Below, in pieces: positions 1 to 8,726 of a stretch of DNA of 50,105 nucleotides. Made by a program: the position numbers and the translations under genes. The notes below the pieces were generated by a model. It saw only the letters and a list, made by a program, of their open reading frames with translations, was not told the DNA's origin and made no database searches. Each line of letters begins with the position of its first letter. Within the stretch, counting starts at the first letter, position 1. This stretch comes from Polaribacter glomeratus (GTDB lineage: Bacteria > Bacteroidota > Bacteroidia > Flavobacteriales > Flavobacteriaceae). The stretch covers positions 1,068,376-1,118,480 of the forward strand of contig NZ_MSCM01000001.1 of the NCBI RefSeq assembly GCF_002954665.1, written 5' to 3'.

Positions 1-163
1 AATTAAAATCTATTTTCTAATTGCTACAAAGGCATTCTGTCTACTTTTTAAATATGTAGTGCCTGCTGAACATATATTCGTGTTTTAATAGAATTATTCC
101 AGTGTTCATTTAGAGCACTATCAATTTTTCTTATTTGGGATGTTTAAATCTCTATCACTAAAA

Positions 164-183
164 AAGAATGAACGTTCATTTTT
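164..183. promoter_or_regulatory. Palindromic operator for the TetR regulator
   Basis: Positions 167-180 read AATGAACGTTCATT, a perfect 14-bp palindrome, and the symmetry extends to 164-183 with one mismatched pair. It lies about 30 bp upstream of the TetR gene and just upstream of a TAnnTTTG box. TetR dimers normally bind such palindromes and repress their own operon, so this is the probable autoregulatory site; binding itself is inferred. Confidence 0.75.
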
Positions 184-187
184 GATA

Positions 188-195
188 TATATTTG
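188..195 (+). promoter_or_regulatory. Bacteroidota -7 box (TATATTTG) before the TetR operon
   Basis: TATATTTG matches the Bacteroidota consensus TAnnTTTG. It lies 18 bases before the ATG at 214 and directly after the palindrome at 167-180, so a repressor bound there would cover the upstream promoter half. No clear -33 TTTG is visible. The motif is short and this DNA is AT-rich, so a chance match is possible. Confidence 0.4.
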
Positions 196-213
196 CATCA
201 GAATAAAAGCAAT

Positions 214-798
214 ATGGCAAAACTTCAAAAAAGTATCGATAAACGGAATGCACTTGTAAAAGCAACAATAGAGTTGGTAAACAACAACGGTTTCCACGCT
301 ACACCAATGAGTAAAATTGCTAAAATGGCGAACGTTTCTCCCGCTACTATTTATTTGTATTTTGAGAATAAACAAGATTTGGTAAATCAAACTTACATAA
401 ATGTAAAAGCAGCATATACAAAATACGCTTTTGAAACTTATAAAGCAACAATGCCTGTTGAGGCTGGTTTTGAATTGATTTGGAATCGAATTGCAGATTT
501 TAAACTTAATGAGTGTGAAAACGCCATGTTTTTAGCGCAATGTGATAATACACCAATTATTGATGAAGCCAGCAGACAAGAAGGAATCAAACATTTGCAA
601 CCACTACTCGACCTTTGGGCTCGTGGTAAAAAAGAAGGAATTGTAAAACCAATGTCCGATTATCTTTTATATGCATATGCAATTAATCCGTTGTCATTTT
701 TAATGATGTCGCAAAAACGCGGAGCCTTTACTTTAGACAAAACACATTTAGAAGAAGCCTATCAATCGGCTTGGAACAGTATAAAAGTTTGTAAATAA
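214..798 (+). CDS. TetR/AcrR family transcriptional regulator
   Basis: Protein of 194 residues with a TetR N-terminal DNA-binding domain: after AKLQKSIDKRNALVKATIELV comes NNGFHATPMSKIAKMANVS and PATIYLYFENKQDLVNQ, the recognition helix and the YLYFENK motif. The remainder is a ligand-binding/dimerisation domain with no ligand clue. A TTG at 193 would add seven residues, but it lies in a -7 promoter box, so ATG 214 is preferred. The next gene starts one base after its stop, so it heads a five-gene operon of oxidoreductases and a DJ-1-like protein. It is likely a repressor released by a reactive electrophile, by analogy with NemR-type TetR proteins; the inducer is inferred. Confidence 0.9.
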   Translation: MAKLQKSIDKRNALVKATIELVNNNGFHATPMSKIAKMANVSPATIYLYFENKQDLVNQTYINVKAAYTKYAFETYKATMPVEAGFELIWNRIADFKLNECENAMFLAQCDNTPIIDEASRQEGIKHLQPLLDLWARGKKEGIVKPMSDYLLYAYAINPLSFLMMSQKRGAFTLDKTHLEEAYQSAWNSIKVCK

Positions 799-799
799 C

Positions 800-1465
800 A
801 TGAAAAAGACCGCTATATTATTAGGAGCATCTGGTTTAACAGGAAATATTTTACTTCATAAATTAATTGAAGATACAAGTTACCAAAGTATAAAACTGTT
901 TTCGCGTTCTAAAATCGAAGGACTGCCAAATAAAGTAACCCAATTTATAGGCGATTTGCTAGAATTAGAGAAATTTAAAGTAGATTTTACTGCGGATGAA
1001 GTGTTTTGCTGCATTGGTACTACCGCAAAAAAAACACCAGATAAAAAACGTTACAAGCAAATAGATTATGGGATCCCTGCAAGTGCTGCAAAACTAGCTA
1101 AAGAGAATAATATTAAAACATTTTTGGTAATTTCTTCAATGGGTGCCAATAAAAATAGTAATGTGTTCTACAATAAAACAAAAGGTGAAATGGAACATGC
1201 TGTCTTAAAACAAGGCATAACAAACACCTTTATTTTAAGACCTTCTTTAATTGGCGGAGATCGAAAAGAACAAAGAATAGGTGAAAAAATAGCGTTGGTC
1301 GTTTTTAAACTTATACAACCTTTACTTATCGGAAATTTAAAACAATACAAAACAATAGATGCAGAAAATATTGCGAAAGCAATGTATTATTTAGCAAATA
1401 AGAAAACAAATGCCGAAGTCATTATTACTTCAAATGAAATATTAAAACTATCAAAAAAGTACTAA
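800..1465 (+). CDS. NAD(P)-binding Rossmann oxidoreductase, TIP30/YbjT-like
   Basis: A 221-residue atypical short-chain dehydrogenase. The nucleotide-binding loop GASGLTGN is at residues 9-16, followed by FSRSK, a pattern seen in NAD(P)H-binding proteins of the HTATIP2/YbjT type. The later segment VISSMGANKNSNVFYNKTKG places Ser, Tyr and Lys in the order of the SDR active site, and ILRPSLIGG is typical of the family C-terminal half. It starts one base after the TetR stop and ends 15 bases before the nitroreductase, so it is in the same operon. The substrate is unknown; a role in carbonyl or quinone metabolism fits the neighbours. Confidence 0.85.
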   Translation: MKKTAILLGASGLTGNILLHKLIEDTSYQSIKLFSRSKIEGLPNKVTQFIGDLLELEKFKVDFTADEVFCCIGTTAKKTPDKKRYKQIDYGIPASAAKLAKENNIKTFLVISSMGANKNSNVFYNKTKGEMEHAVLKQGITNTFILRPSLIGGDRKEQRIGEKIALVVFKLIQPLLIGNLKQYKTIDAENIAKAMYYLANKKTNAEVIITSNEILKLSKKY

Positions 1466-1480
1466 AATAAAATTAATTAA

Positions 1481-2113
1481 ATGGAATTATTAGACAAATT
1501 AAACTGGAGATACGCTGCAAAAGCAATGAATGGTAAAAAAGTATCAGAAGATAAAATAGAACGTATTTTAGAAGCTGCACGTTTAGCGCCAACATCAAGC
1601 GGATTGCAACCTTTCGAGATTTTTGTAATTAAAAATCAAGCTATTAAAGAAGAGATTAAACCAGTTGCGTGGAATCAATCTGTAATTACAGACTGTTCTC
1701 ACTTGCTCGTTTTTGCTGCTTGGGACACGTATACAGAAGATAGAATTAACCACATGTTCGATTTAACAAACGAAATTCGTGGCTTTAAAAATGAAGGTTG
1801 GGAAAACTACCGCCAAATGTTATTAGGCTCGTATCCTCAAAAAGATGCCGAAGAAAACTTTAATCATGCTGCTAAACAAGCATACATTGCTTTTTCTCAA
1901 GCAATTATTGCAGCAGCTTATGAAGGCGTAGATACTACTCCGTTAGAAGGTTTTGATGCAAATGCAGTTGATAAAATTTTAGGATTGCGAGAAAAAGGAT
2001 TGCGTAGCGCTGTTTTATTACCAATAGGTTACAGACAAGAAGATAAAGATTGGTTGGTAAACTTGGTAAAAGTTAGAAAACCTATGGCAGAATTAGTGAC
2101 CGTAATTGAATAG
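1481..2113 (+). CDS. Nitroreductase family NAD(P)H-dependent FMN oxidoreductase
   Basis: A 210-residue protein of the NfsB/nitroreductase fold. The N-terminal WRYAAKAMNGKKVS and the stretch LEAARLAPTSSGLQPFEIFV form the FMN-phosphate-binding region (RLAPTSSGLQP). The C-terminal LLPIGYRQEDKDW is the usual family ending near the flavin. Such enzymes reduce nitroaromatics, quinones or enones with NAD(P)H. It sits third in the TetR operon. The length is typical and no key motif is missing; the physiological substrate is not shown by sequence. Confidence 0.9.
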   Translation: MELLDKLNWRYAAKAMNGKKVSEDKIERILEAARLAPTSSGLQPFEIFVIKNQAIKEEIKPVAWNQSVITDCSHLLVFAAWDTYTEDRINHMFDLTNEIRGFKNEGWENYRQMLLGSYPQKDAEENFNHAAKQAYIAFSQAIIAAAYEGVDTTPLEGFDANAVDKILGLREKGLRSAVLLPIGYRQEDKDWLVNLVKVRKPMAELVTVIE

Positions 2114-2151
2114 TAATACGTTTTAAGTAAACCGATTAAAAAGAAAAGAAG

Positions 2152-3312
2152 ATGAACAATTTTGAATTTAAAAATCCGACTAAAATAATATTTGGAAAGG
2201 ATTCTATTAAGAAATTAGAAAATGAAATTCCTAAAGATGCCAAAGTTTTACTATTATATGGTGGCGGAAGTATCAAGAAAAACGGAATTTACGACCAAGT
2301 AAAAAAAGCATTAGCGAAAGTTGATATTGTTGAATTTGGCGGTATTCCTGCAAATCCTGAGTATGCTGTTTTAATGGATGCTTTAAAGGTAATTAAAGAC
2401 GAGAAAATAACCTATTTATTAGCCGTTGGTGGAGGTTCTGTAATAGACGGAACAAAATTTTTGTCATCAGCAGCTCTATTTGAGGGTGATACACCTTGGG
2501 ATATTTTATCAAAAAATATTAGAACCGAAAAAGGAATGCCTTTTGGAACGGTTTTAACATTGCCAGCAACAGGTTCTGAAATGAATTCTGGTGCAGTAAT
2601 TACAAGAAAAGAAACCAAAGAGAAATTAGCAATGGGCGGTCCAGGGTTGTTTCCTGTGTTTTCTATCTTAGATCCGCAAGTGATTGCTTCTATTCCGCAG
2701 CGTCAATTGGCAAACGGATTAATGGATGCTTTTACGCATGTTTTAGAGCAATATATGACGTATCCAACAGAAGCTTTATTACAAGATCGTTTTGCAGAAA
2801 GTATTTTACAAACCATTATTGAGGTTGCTCCTAAAGTTTTAAAAGATCCAACAGATTATAAAGCGGCTTCTAACTTTATGTGGAGTTGTACAATGGCTTT
2901 AAATGGATTAATTCAGAAAGGAGTGCCAACAGATTGGGCAGTTCACGCAATGGGCCATGAGTTAACAGCTTTATTTGGTATTGATCACGCACGTACTTTA
3001 GCGGTAATTGCGCCAAGCCATTACAAGTTCAATTTTGAAGCTAAAAAAGAAAAATTAGCGCAATATGCAGAACGTGTTTGGAATAGTACTGATGGAAATA
3101 CGGATGACAAAGCATACGCCGCAATCGAAAAAACAGTTGCTTTTTTCCATGAACTAGGCATCGATACAAAATTATCTGATTACACAAAAGATTATGAAGG
3201 AACAGCCGAAAAAATAGCACAGCGTTTTACAGATCGTGGTTGGTTAGGTTTAGGTGAACATCAATCGTTATCACCAGATAAAGTTGAGAAAATTGTAAAA
3301 ATGGCGTATTAA
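2152..3312 (+). CDS. yqhD: Iron-containing alcohol dehydrogenase, YqhD-type NADPH aldehyde reductase
   Basis: A 386-residue group III metal-dependent alcohol dehydrogenase, nearly the same length as E. coli YqhD. It opens FEFKNPTKIIFGK, has the cofactor loop GGGSVIDGTKF near residue 95, and retains the metal ligands in LMDAFTHVLEQY (Asp and His) and in AVHAMGHELTALFGIDHAR (two His). YqhD reduces many aldehydes, including methylglyoxal and lipid-peroxidation products, using NADPH. Position four in the TetR operon, 8 bases before the DJ-1-like gene, suggests aldehyde clearance. Family assignment is firm; NADPH preference is carried over from the family. Confidence 0.93.
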   Translation: MNNFEFKNPTKIIFGKDSIKKLENEIPKDAKVLLLYGGGSIKKNGIYDQVKKALAKVDIVEFGGIPANPEYAVLMDALKVIKDEKITYLLAVGGGSVIDGTKFLSSAALFEGDTPWDILSKNIRTEKGMPFGTVLTLPATGSEMNSGAVITRKETKEKLAMGGPGLFPVFSILDPQVIASIPQRQLANGLMDAFTHVLEQYMTYPTEALLQDRFAESILQTIIEVAPKVLKDPTDYKAASNFMWSCTMALNGLIQKGVPTDWAVHAMGHELTALFGIDHARTLAVIAPSHYKFNFEAKKEKLAQYAERVWNSTDGNTDDKAYAAIEKTVAFFHELGIDTKLSDYTKDYEGTAEKIAQRFTDRGWLGLGEHQSLSPDKVEKIVKMAY

Positions 3313-3320
3313 GCAAAAAT

Positions 3321-4127
3321 ATGAAAGTAGCAAAATCAATCCTTTTAGCACTTACAATTATTACAGCTTCAAGTTGTAAAAATAATAAAACAGAAGTACC
3401 TTCTGAAAACGTTTCAGAAGAAATAACAACAATTTTAAAAAGTAAAAAAATGAACATATTATTTGTAGTAACATCTCATGATCAATTAGGAGATACAGGA
3501 AAAAAAACAGGATTTTGGGTAGAAGAATTCGCAAATCCATATTATTCTTTATTAGATAAAGGAGCAACGATTACAATTGCAACTCCAAAAGGTGGCGCTG
3601 CACCAATAGATCCAAGTAGTGATACTCCGGATGCTTCAACAGCAGATACAGATCGTTTTAATAAAGATACAGATGCAAAAGCTAAAATTGCTAATACACA
3701 CAAATTATCAGATATGAATCCTGATGATTTTGATGCTGTATTTTATCCAGGAGGACACGGACCTTTATGGGATTTAGCAACTGATAAAACGTCGATTGCT
3801 TTAATCGAAAAGTTTAATAGTCAGTCAAAACCAATTGCTTTTGTATGTCACGCACCAGCTGCTTTGCAAAGCGTAAAAAATGCAGATGGAACACCTTTAG
3901 TAAAAGGTAAAAAAGTAACCGGATTTACAAATACAGAAGAAGCTGCTGTTGGTCTTACAGACATCGTTCCTTTTTTAGTGGAAGATATGTTAAGTAAAAA
4001 TGGCGGAATCTATTCTAAAAAAGAAGATTGGGCGGCGTATGCTATTCAAGACGGTAATTTAATTACAGGTCAGAATCCTGCTTCTTCTGAGTTAGTTGCA
4101 GAAAAATTATTAGCAAGTTTAAAATAA
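3321..4127 (+). CDS. DJ-1/PfpI superfamily lipoprotein (Hsp31/glyoxalase III-like)
   Basis: A 268-residue type 1 glutamine-amidotransferase-like protein. Residues 1-19 (MKVAKSILLALTIITASSC) look like a lipoprotein signal ending in Cys19, so it is probably membrane-anchored outside the cytoplasm. An internal Met near residue 44 (MNILFVVTSHDQLGDTG) is the usual cytosolic start of relatives, so the lipid anchor is an addition. The nucleophile elbow is AFVCHAPAAL, with FYPGGHGPLWDL ahead of it. Hsp31/YhbO-type relatives act as glutathione-independent glyoxalases or deglycases. Last gene of the TetR operon, followed by a terminator. Confidence 0.85.
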   Translation: MKVAKSILLALTIITASSCKNNKTEVPSENVSEEITTILKSKKMNILFVVTSHDQLGDTGKKTGFWVEEFANPYYSLLDKGATITIATPKGGAAPIDPSSDTPDASTADTDRFNKDTDAKAKIANTHKLSDMNPDDFDAVFYPGGHGPLWDLATDKTSIALIEKFNSQSKPIAFVCHAPAALQSVKNADGTPLVKGKKVTGFTNTEEAAVGLTDIVPFLVEDMLSKNGGIYSKKEDWAAYAIQDGNLITGQNPASSELVAEKLLASLK

Positions 4128-4144
4128 CTAGCGATTTAGTTTAT

Positions 4145-4180
4145 AAAAAAAAGGTTGTCTGTTCAGACAACCTTTTTTTT
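4145..4180. terminator. Bidirectional Rho-independent terminator after the detoxification operon
   Basis: GGTTGTCTG at 4153-4161 and CAGACAACC at 4164-4172 form a perfect stem, in practice 8 bp with a GTTC tetraloop. An A run precedes it and eight T follow. It can end the plus-strand operon stopping at 4127 and the minus-strand marC stopping at 4288. Confidence 0.92.
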
Positions 4181-4287
4181 GTTGATGGTAGTATTTAGAG
4201 TCAATATTCTTACATGTCATAAACGCTGTACCGCTTCCTATTTCTTAAATTGTTACCACAATTAAAATAGATCGATTAAAAAAAGGA

Positions 4288-4908
4288 TTAAGACAATAAT
4301 TTAAAAGTAATCTTAATTCCTTGTATAATCATACCTGTACCTATTATTGCAATAATTAAACCCATAATTTTCCCGATTACGGAGATCACATTATTACCAA
4401 CAGTTTTAACGATAAGATCGCTTAATCTAAAAGTAAAATAAGTTAGTAAACTCATAGATCCAAAAATAGCAATTACCAAGAATATTTGTATTGGAGCGGC
4501 ATTAGATACAAAATTCATAGCAGTTACAATGGTTCCTGGTCCTGCTAAAATAGGAATAGCCAATGGCGATACCGCAATATCTTCATCAACATCTACATTA
4601 TCAATACTTTTCATATTAGATTGTTTTGACTGTAACATTTCAAAACCAATAAAAAAGATTAAAATACCTCCTGTTATTTTAAATGCAGGAATACTAATGT
4701 TAAATAATTCAAAAATATATTTACCTAATAGAATAAATACGGTAACAATTACAAACGCAATTAGATTTGATTTTTTATTAATAGCTCTTTTTGTTTTTTT
4801 GTCTAATCCTTGTGTCAACGAAACAAAAACAGTCATGTTTGATATTGGATTGGTTATGGCAAAAAACCCTGTAAATACGGTAATCGAGAATGTTAGTAAG
4901 TTATCCAT
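4288..4908 (-). CDS. MarC family integral membrane protein
   Basis: A 206-residue hydrophobic protein with about six membrane helices. It starts MDNLLTFSITVFTGFFAITNPISNM, the conserved NP-containing first helix of MarC/NAAT proteins, and has LAIPILAGPGTIVTAM, the second family signature. The function is uncertain: MarC is not required for multiple antibiotic resistance despite its name, and a distant relative was described as an amino-acid transporter. It is a single gene, convergent with the TetR operon and sharing its terminator. No partner gene is adjacent. Confidence 0.88.
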   Translation of the reverse strand: MDNLLTFSITVFTGFFAITNPISNMTVFVSLTQGLDKKTKRAINKKSNLIAFVIVTVFILLGKYIFELFNISIPAFKITGGILIFFIGFEMLQSKQSNMKSIDNVDVDEDIAVSPLAIPILAGPGTIVTAMNFVSNAAPIQIFLVIAIFGSMSLLTYFTFRLSDLIVKTVGNNVISVIGKIMGLIIAIIGTGMIIQGIKITFKLLS

Positions 4909-5416
4909 ATATTGCGAAATTTGAGACTTGAAAGAACTTGAATTACTTTCTTATTACCTACTTTTATTTGATTTTTTTTAAATCATTTGATTCTTAGTTT
5001 ATTATAAGAAATCTAGTTTTTTTTTATTTTTAAACTGCACCAAAACTAGAACCAAAGAAACAAACCTTTCTACAAAAAGAAATCTTAACTTTTATGATTG
5101 CAAAAGTAAGTTAAGTGAAGTTTTATATAATTTGCAGTTTTACAACTTTTTTAATTTCTATGAAAAATAAAAGCTGGTCGATTTAAGATTATTTTTTAAT
5201 TTAATATGTTTATTTACAAGCACTTACGGATGCGAATTACACATTAATCAATTAATGGTTTATTTTAGTAATGTTAATCAATAAAACACAGTGACTATTT
5301 ATGCCGTTTTAGCTAAAAAAAATAATTTGTTTGATTTTAAATATTGTTAATTAACTAGGACGCTAAAAGTGCTAAAATATTTTTTTGAACTTGTATAAAA
5401 ATTTATACAGTTGAAT
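4909..5416. other. 508-bp AT-rich intergenic region, no gene seen
   Basis: Upstream of marC and downstream of the patatin gene. I see no coding frame with a credible start, no tRNA and no strong terminator. GTATAAA-AA-TTTATAC at 5393-5408, just past the patatin stop, is a short AT-only inverted repeat with no T run behind it. The marC promoter presumably lies here, but I could not place it. Confidence 0.5.
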
Positions 5417-6190
5417 TTAACTTATCCCTTGCAAAATAGCATCCATTTTTTCAATAGTCGTTGCGTACCCAATATCAAACAATTCTTGAGATTTATGAAT
5501 AGAAAACATATTGTATTTAAAATGCTTATCAATCAGAATAGAAACATCACATTTATGAATTCTTTCTTGCGTGGTATTCCAAACGGCTAATTGTAAACAG
5601 CGTTCTGTAATTTTTAAACGACCTCTTATTGTGTCTTTAAATTCGTGTTCATTAATACTTACACCAATTATTTTATCTGTAGTTTCTAATAAAGGTTCTA
5701 CAGGTAAATTGTTTAGCAAACCGCCATCAACATATAAATAGTCATTAATTTTTACAGGTTTAAATAAGATGGGAATTGCACAAGAAGCCGCAATAACATC
5801 AATTAATATACCCGAAGATTTAATTTCGTAATTCCCAAGATTTAAATTGGTAACAGAAACGTATAATGGCACTTTTAGATATTTAAAATCGTCTTGAATA
5901 TGTTTGTCTAAAAAGGACTTTAATCGGGTCATTTCTGTTAGTTCTCTGTTGATTAAACCAATTTTAAAAATCTTTAAAAATTCATCTGTTTTTGAGAGTG
6001 CTACTATTTCTAAAGGAGTATATCCGTGGCAATACAAAACACCAACTAAAGCACCAGCACTTGCACCAGAGATATGCGTTGGGTATATGCCATATTCATT
6101 TAATGCATGTAAAACACCAATATGAGCATATGCTCTTGCGCCGCCACCAGAAAGGACTAAACCGATTGTATTTGAATTATTTTTTTGCAC
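5417..6190 (-). CDS. Patatin-like phospholipase (RssA type)
   Basis: A 257-residue lipid acyl hydrolase. It has the oxyanion-hole glycines GLVLSGGGARAYAHIG at residues 10-25, the nucleophile elbow GASAGA (Ser near 43), and the dyad Asp in YVDGGLLNN near residue 152, so the Ser-Asp dyad is intact. No signal peptide, so it is cytosolic or membrane-peripheral. The start is GTG at 6190, inside the 3' end of the DUF1003 gene (14-base overlap); no in-frame ATG occurs before the catalytic region. Translation is probably coupled to the upstream gene. Likely phospholipid or lysophospholipid turnover. Confidence 0.88.
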   Translation of the reverse strand: MQKNNSNTIGLVLSGGGARAYAHIGVLHALNEYGIYPTHISGASAGALVGVLYCHGYTPLEIVALSKTDEFLKIFKIGLINRELTEMTRLKSFLDKHIQDDFKYLKVPLYVSVTNLNLGNYEIKSSGILIDVIAASCAIPILFKPVKINDYLYVDGGLLNNLPVEPLLETTDKIIGVSINEHEFKDTIRGRLKITERCLQLAVWNTTQERIHKCDVSILIDKHFKYNMFSIHKSQELFDIGYATTIEKMDAILQGIS

Positions 6191-6881
6191 TTAGTTGTTT
6201 CATAATATCTTCCATCATTTCTACCTGAACTTGCTGAATGTTTAACAATTCTTGTTGCTGATGAATAATTAAATGGTCAATTTTTTCGTGTAGCATTCTT
6301 ATTTCTAGTTCAGATTTAAGATTTACCATGTAATCTTGCTTTGCACGATCTCTGTCTTTTTCTTCTTGTCTATTTTGACTCATCATAATTACAGGCGCCT
6401 GGAGAGCGGCTAAACAAGATAAAATAAGATTTAATAGGATAAAAGGATACGGATCAAAACCTTTGTTGACCAAAAACACGATGTTTGAAAATATCCAAAT
6501 AAGTATAAAAACTCCGAAAATAATAATAAATTTCCAACTACCTCCAAAAGACGCAATTTTATCAGCTAAACGCTGACCCAAAGTAAACTTAGAACTATCT
6601 GCTTCAGTCGTCATTTTAGCAGTTAGTGTTTCTTGGTTTTGAAGGGTTTTTAGTACATCTTCTTCTAAATTACTTAACTCTCCAACTTCATTTAATAAAT
6701 ATTGAGCAATATATTTTTGTCTATATTGATTTAATTCAGAAATAGAAATGATACTTTTTAAATTAAAATCAGGAAATTCGATTAGAATGATATCAAATAT
6801 TGATTTTCTAATGCTTTTACCTACTACTTTTTCTGATTCTTGATATTCTCTATTTGATATAGAGCTGATAAATGTTTTCAT
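6177..6881 (-). CDS. DUF1003 two-helix membrane protein
   Basis: A 234-residue protein. Its middle holds the DUF1003 signature LGQRLADKIASFGGSW followed by two membrane helices (FIIIFGVFILIWIFSNIVF and PFILLNLILSCLAALQAPVI) and the polar MMSQNRQEEKDR. The C-terminal part, from about residue 170, is rich in heptad-like E, L and Q and probably forms a coiled coil. The family function is unknown. It overlaps the patatin gene by 14 bases in the same operon, which suggests a shared role at the membrane, but this is context only. Confidence 0.85.
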   Translation of the reverse strand: MKTFISSISNREYQESEKVVGKSIRKSIFDIILIEFPDFNLKSIISISELNQYRQKYIAQYLLNEVGELSNLEEDVLKTLQNQETLTAKMTTEADSSKFTLGQRLADKIASFGGSWKFIIIFGVFILIWIFSNIVFLVNKGFDPYPFILLNLILSCLAALQAPVIMMSQNRQEEKDRDRAKQDYMVNLKSELEIRMLHEKIDHLIIHQQQELLNIQQVQVEMMEDIMKQLSAKK

Positions 6882-6904
6882 GATATAGACTTCATATTTT
6901 AGTT

Positions 6905-6912
6905 TAACTTTG
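6905..6912 (+). promoter_or_regulatory. Possible -7 box (TAACTTTG)
   Basis: TAACTTTG fits TAnnTTTG and lies 39 bases before the ATG of the plus-strand esterase gene, in the short divergent spacer with the DUF1003 gene. No -33 element is evident. Weak, motif-only evidence. Confidence 0.35.
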
Positions 6913-6951
6913 CTGCTTTTATCAATTCTATTTTAAAGCTATAAAATAATA

Positions 6952-7848
6952 ATGCGTTACAAGATACTACTATTGATTTTAATTTTAAATTGTCTTTTAA
7001 CTTATTCTCAAACCAGATATGTTGATGCTGTTTTTAATGAAGTTAGTTCAAAAACATACAATTATGCCTTAAAGAATTTAGATACCTTAAAATTTGATCT
7101 TTACCAACCAGTTAATGATGATTTTAAAAAAAGACCTTTGTTTATTATTATTCACGGTGGAGGCTTTAAATCAGGCGCAAGAAATGATAAATCGCTTATA
7201 TCTTTAGCAAACGGAATTGCAAAAAAAGGCTACGTAGTAGCATCTGTAGATTATAGACTTTTAGATAAACAGACCATTTTTAATTGTGATTTACCTTTTA
7301 CTGAAGCTTTAAAAATATATACTAATGCAGAAGAAGATGTATTAGAAGCAATATCATATATTTTAAGAGGCAACTTTAAAATTGATACTAAAAAGATTAT
7401 TTTATTTGGCACAAGTGCTGGCGCAGAAACGTTATTAAATATTGCTTACAATAAACAGTTATTAGGCAAACGTTCTAAGAGGTATAAAAACATTTCTATT
7501 GCAGGAATAATTTCTATTTCTGGCGCAATTTTAAATAGCAATGTAATTAACAAATTAAATGCAGTACCAAGTGTATTTTATCATGGTACAGAAGATAAAG
7601 TAATACCTTATTATCAAGGTGCACACCGTTCTTGCTCTCCATTAGATAAAGGATATTTTGTAATGGATGGATCAAAAAAAATAGTTGAAAAACTAGAAAG
7701 TCTTCACAAAAGTTTTATGTTTTATGGATACAAAAACAAAGGTCATAACATTTTAAATTTACCATCAGAAGATTTTAAAGAAGCTTTTATTTTTATCAAA
7801 AAAGTTGTTTTTGATGGCTCATTTTATCAAATGAGTTTAGTTAAATAG
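6952..7848 (+). CDS. Secreted alpha/beta-hydrolase (esterase/BD-FAE-like)
   Basis: A 298-residue protein with an N-terminal signal peptide (about 20 residues, MRYKILLLILILNCLLTYSQ). It contains the oxyanion-hole motif IIHGGGFKSGARND and the nucleophile elbow FGTSAGAETLL (GTSAG, matching GxSxG). Asp in HGTEDKVIPYY and His in NKGHNIL complete a plausible triad. HGGG-type members are carboxylesterases or feruloyl esterase-like enzymes. The gene stands alone on the plus strand between minus-strand genes and ends 5 bases from the tail of the MscS gene. The substrate is unknown. Confidence 0.85.
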   Translation: MRYKILLLILILNCLLTYSQTRYVDAVFNEVSSKTYNYALKNLDTLKFDLYQPVNDDFKKRPLFIIIHGGGFKSGARNDKSLISLANGIAKKGYVVASVDYRLLDKQTIFNCDLPFTEALKIYTNAEEDVLEAISYILRGNFKIDTKKIILFGTSAGAETLLNIAYNKQLLGKRSKRYKNISIAGIISISGAILNSNVINKLNAVPSVFYHGTEDKVIPYYQGAHRSCSPLDKGYFVMDGSKKIVEKLESLHKSFMFYGYKNKGHNILNLPSEDFKEAFIFIKKVVFDGSFYQMSLVK

Positions 7849-7853
7849 TGGTC

Positions 7854-8711
7854 TTAATCTAGTTTCCTTTGAATTATATTTGTGTAAGGATATGGCATTT
7901 CTATACCTTCTTTTTCAAATCGATCTTTAATACTTTCTTTTAATTCGCAACCAAGAATAAAAGCGTCACCAGGATTCGCAGCCCAAGTCCATGCTCTTAA
8001 TGTAACAGAAAAATCGCCAATTGTGATTACTCTAACAGGCACAATTTCAGCTAATTTTTCTATTTGTTTTGCATTTCTATGGTCTATAAAGAGTGGGTTT
8101 TTAATAATTTCTTCTTTCATTATTGCTTTGGCGTGTTTTATGTTTGCAGTAAAAGCAATTCCGATTTCTACCCATTCGCAACAAATATCATCTGCAAAGT
8201 TTGAATTTACAATAACTTCACTATTCATAACCGAATTAGGAACGATGATTCTTTTGTTTTCATAGTTTTTAATCACGGTATGGCGTAAAGTAATATCTTC
8301 TACTTTACCTTCAATATTTCTTAATGAAATCGTGTCTTTTAATCGATATGGTTTAGTAATTACAATCATTATTCCGCTAATTATATTCGCTAATACTTGC
8401 TGAGAAGCAAAACCAATAACAGCCACAATTACTCCAGCTCCCGCTAAAATGGTGGTTGCAATATGTCTTAAACTAGGTACTAAAAATATAATAAAACTTA
8501 GCCCAATTAAAACGATTAGTAAACTCAGTGCACGCTGTAAAAATCGATAGTTTGTTGCATCAAATTCTTCCTGATTGGCGTGCTTTTTAATAAATTTATT
8601 TATTGATTTATTAACAACAAAATAAAAAACAAATGTAATTGTTGCTATTACTATAGCATGAATCAACAAACTAGTTTCTTGGAACAATGTATGTGTTACA
8701 TCTTTCATCAT
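7854..8711 (-). CDS. MscS-family small-conductance mechanosensitive channel
   Basis: A 285-residue protein with three N-terminal membrane helices. The third contains the pore-like Gly/Ala-rich TTILAGAGVIVAVIGFASQQ, followed by VLANIISGIMIVITKPYRLKDTI, the hallmark MscS junction, and a beta domain (GKVEDITLRHTVIKNYENKRIIVPNS). Channels of this family release solutes during hypo-osmotic shock. Two adjacent ATG codons (8711 and 8708) could start it. It lies 15 bases downstream of a 24-codon membrane ORF and DedA, so it is probably the last gene of the ndh-dedA unit. Confidence 0.93.
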   Translation of the reverse strand: MMKDVTHTLFQETSLLIHAIVIATITFVFYFVVNKSINKFIKKHANQEEFDATNYRFLQRALSLLIVLIGLSFIIFLVPSLRHIATTILAGAGVIVAVIGFASQQVLANIISGIMIVITKPYRLKDTISLRNIEGKVEDITLRHTVIKNYENKRIIVPNSVMNSEVIVNSNFADDICCEWVEIGIAFTANIKHAKAIMKEEIIKNPLFIDHRNAKQIEKLAEIVPVRVITIGDFSVTLRAWTWAANPGDAFILGCELKESIKDRFEKEGIEMPYPYTNIIQRKLD

Positions 8712-8726
8712 ATGCTTTATTATTAG

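Noticed and set aside
193..213. TTG start for the TetR gene
   Set aside because: It falls within a TAnnTTTG promoter-like box, and ATG 214 gives the usual TetR N-terminus.
4529..4924. 131-codon plus-strand frame inside marC
   Set aside because: It lies antisense to a well-supported membrane protein gene and has no recognisable domain, so it is a shadow frame.
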